Source: Candidatus Saccharibacteria bacterium UBA2834
GTDB taxonomy: Bacteria > Patescibacteriota > Saccharimonadia > Saccharimonadales > Saccharimonadaceae
Direction of reading: 5' to 3'
Length of the DNA: 6,403 nt
NCBI GenBank assembly: GCA_002351365.1
Contig: DEGE01000031.1
Coordinates: forward strand, 1 to 6,403
Every line of letters begins with the position of its first letter. The first letter of the stretch is position 1. The notes under the pieces are model-generated. The model searched no databases. It had not been told where the DNA came from and was given only the letters and a program-made list of their open reading frames with translations. A program made the position numbers and the translations under genes. Below, piece after piece: positions 5,988-6,403 of this stretch.

Positions 5988-6137
5988 AGCTGGTACGCTT
6001 CACGGGGTTCCACTGAAAATGTGGAAAGTGTGGAGACTGAAAACAAAAATAAACAGCGGATTAAAACAAACCAATGTGCCCCAGGGTGGGCGCGTAACAG
6101 CCAAGAAAACCGGAGTCATCCGGTTTTCTTGTGTTTT
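5988..6137 (+). ncRNA. Structured non-coding RNA of unknown class (or attenuating leader of the following gene)
   Basis: The span has its own promoter and ends in an intrinsic terminator, giving an RNA of about 145 nt. The ends pair: GCUG-G-UACGC (5989-5998) with GCGUA-A-CAGC (6092-6101), nine pairs around one G-A mismatch. Inside, CAC/GUG and GGGG/CCCC (6001-6007 with 6079-6088, AGG bulged) extend the helix, and UUCCAC (6008-6013) pairs with GUGGAA (6021-6026) over a seven-base loop. An A-rich, poorly paired stretch (about 6037-6075) fills the interior. A competing hairpin, GUGCCC (6076-6081) with GGGCGC (6088-6093), would break the closing helix. No convincing ORF lies inside. It does not look like tmRNA, RNase P RNA or SRP RNA. 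6S-like RNA or a riboswitch acting on the terminator are possible. Structure was derived by hand. Confidence 0.6.
6103..6137 (+). terminator. Intrinsic terminator of the intergenic RNA
   Basis: AAGAAAACCGG (6103-6113) and CCGGTTTTCTT (6120-6130) form a perfect 11-bp stem with a six-base loop AGTCAT. A modest T-rich tail (GTGTTTT, 6131-6137) follows. It starts two bases after the closing helix of the RNA. The T-tail also forms part of the next promoter. Confidence 0.85.
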
Positions 6138-6140
6138 AAT
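6132..6140 (+). promoter_or_regulatory. Putative extended -10 of the UDG-like gene within the terminator tail
   Basis: TG (6132-6133), one base, then TTTAAT (6135-6140, five of six consensus bases). Six bases separate it from the ATG at 6147, so the transcript would start at the start codon, as proposed for obgE. No -35 is seen 17 bp upstream. Read-through of the preceding terminator is the alternative source of transcript. Confidence 0.45.
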
Positions 6141-6146
6141 AACTAT

Positions 6147-6403
6147 ATGAATCAGGGTACGCTGCGTAAATACGAAGCAATTTATGATGACATGCAGACT
6201 CAATATGGCGATCCGAACTTTTGCTCGATTCATTTTGGTGGTTGCACTGAACGGCCGAAGCTAGCTCTGGTCTTCATGAACCCTACTGCGCGCAACATTG
6301 CTACGCATCCAGATTGGCAAGGCCTTCGTGCGCCTTGGGTTGGCACGAAGAATGTCTGGTCATTCCTATGCAGTATCGACGCAATATCTAAGGAGACTCT
6401 GGC
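6147..6403 (+). CDS. Probable uracil-DNA glycosylase superfamily protein (3' end outside window)
   Basis: The N-terminal 85 residues are visible and the frame is open at the window edge. The core LALVFMNPTARNIA (39-52) continues to HPDWQGLRAPWVGTKNVW (54-71). FMNPT after a hydrophobic strand corresponds to the first active-site loop of the uracil-DNA glycosylase fold, and the APWxGTKNxW segment is typical of the unnamed UDG-like proteins in small CPR genomes. Such enzymes remove uracil or related damaged bases from DNA, in the cytoplasm. C26 and C33 lie near the N-terminus, but too little is visible to claim an iron-sulfur cluster. ATG 6147 has no Shine-Dalgarno; it fits a leaderless mRNA from the -10 at 6135-6140. 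M16 (6192) is the next possible start. The exact UDG family cannot be assigned. Confidence 0.65.
   Translation, partial: MNQGTLRKYEAIYDDMQTQYGDPNFCSIHFGGCTERPKLALVFMNPTARNIATHPDWQGLRAPWVGTKNVWSFLCSIDAISKETL

Noticed and set aside
5988..6137. Identification of the ncRNA as tmRNA, RNase P RNA or SRP RNA
   Set aside because: It is far too short for tmRNA or RNase P RNA and has no tag ORF, tRNA-like end or conserved core, and it lacks the GGAAGC/GNRA-type SRP hairpin.
6000..6233. A 77-codon open frame on the minus strand covering the ncRNA
   Set aside because: It crosses the terminator and the UDG-like coding region and has no Shine-Dalgarno or promoter on that strand. The + strand RNA signals explain the region better.
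1..6403. Recoded stop codons (UGA as Gly, as in Gracilibacteria/Absconditabacteria)
   Set aside because: Every identified gene is intact with the standard code, and all six visible stops are TAA.
1..6403. CRISPR arrays, tRNA or rRNA genes, insertion sequences, attachment sites
   Set aside because: I looked on both strands and saw no spaced repeats, no cloverleaf-type sequence, no transposase and no flanking repeats.

Overview
The window reads as a compact stretch of a bacterial chromosome with every gene on the + strand. The best guess for the source is a Patescibacteria (CPR) genome, most likely Saccharibacteria/TM7. This rests on the style of the proteins (a baseplate-J-like protein beside ruvX and mltG, a secreted LysM-CHAP hydrolase, an Obg with a short acidic tail), very short intergenic gaps, TAA at all six visible stops, and promoters that place the start of transcription on the start codon. 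The lineage is an inference; a homology search would settle it. The standard code fits and no TGA recoding is needed.

Layout. Positions 2-2049 hold one tight cluster: the 3' end of a gene whose C-terminus resembles baseplate J/gp47-like proteins, ruvX (start codon overlapping the previous stop by one base) and mltG (own Shine-Dalgarno, 3-nt gap). A strong extended -10 promoter at the end of mltG drives a two-hairpin 5' leader (2085-2151), then a secreted protein with two LysM domains and a CHAP amidase/peptidase domain (2153-3322). Its intrinsic terminator overlaps the promoter of a probably leaderless obgE (3388-4539). Next is a gene with a good Shine-Dalgarno for a single-pass membrane protein: an acidic cytoplasmic N-terminus and an external, degenerate PstS-like domain (4616-5932). 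The 214-nt gap after it is not empty. It has a clear promoter, an RNA of about 145 nt whose ends pair in a 9-bp closing helix, and an 11-bp intrinsic terminator. The tail of that terminator contains the -10 of the last, truncated gene, a probable uracil-DNA glycosylase-superfamily protein (6147 to the window end).

How the genes relate. mltG, the LysM-CHAP protein and possibly the PstS-like membrane protein work at the cell envelope: MltG trims growing glycan strands and the CHAP enzyme cuts peptidoglycan while held to it by LysM. ruvX (rRNA maturation), obgE (ribosome assembly GTPase) and the UDG-like gene (DNA repair) are housekeeping functions.

The least explained parts are the non-coding ones: the RNA at 5988-6137, the hairpin leader at 2077-2152, and the recurring promoter architecture (five TGn-extended -10 elements, two perfect palindromes in promoter spacers, two terminator-promoter overlaps).
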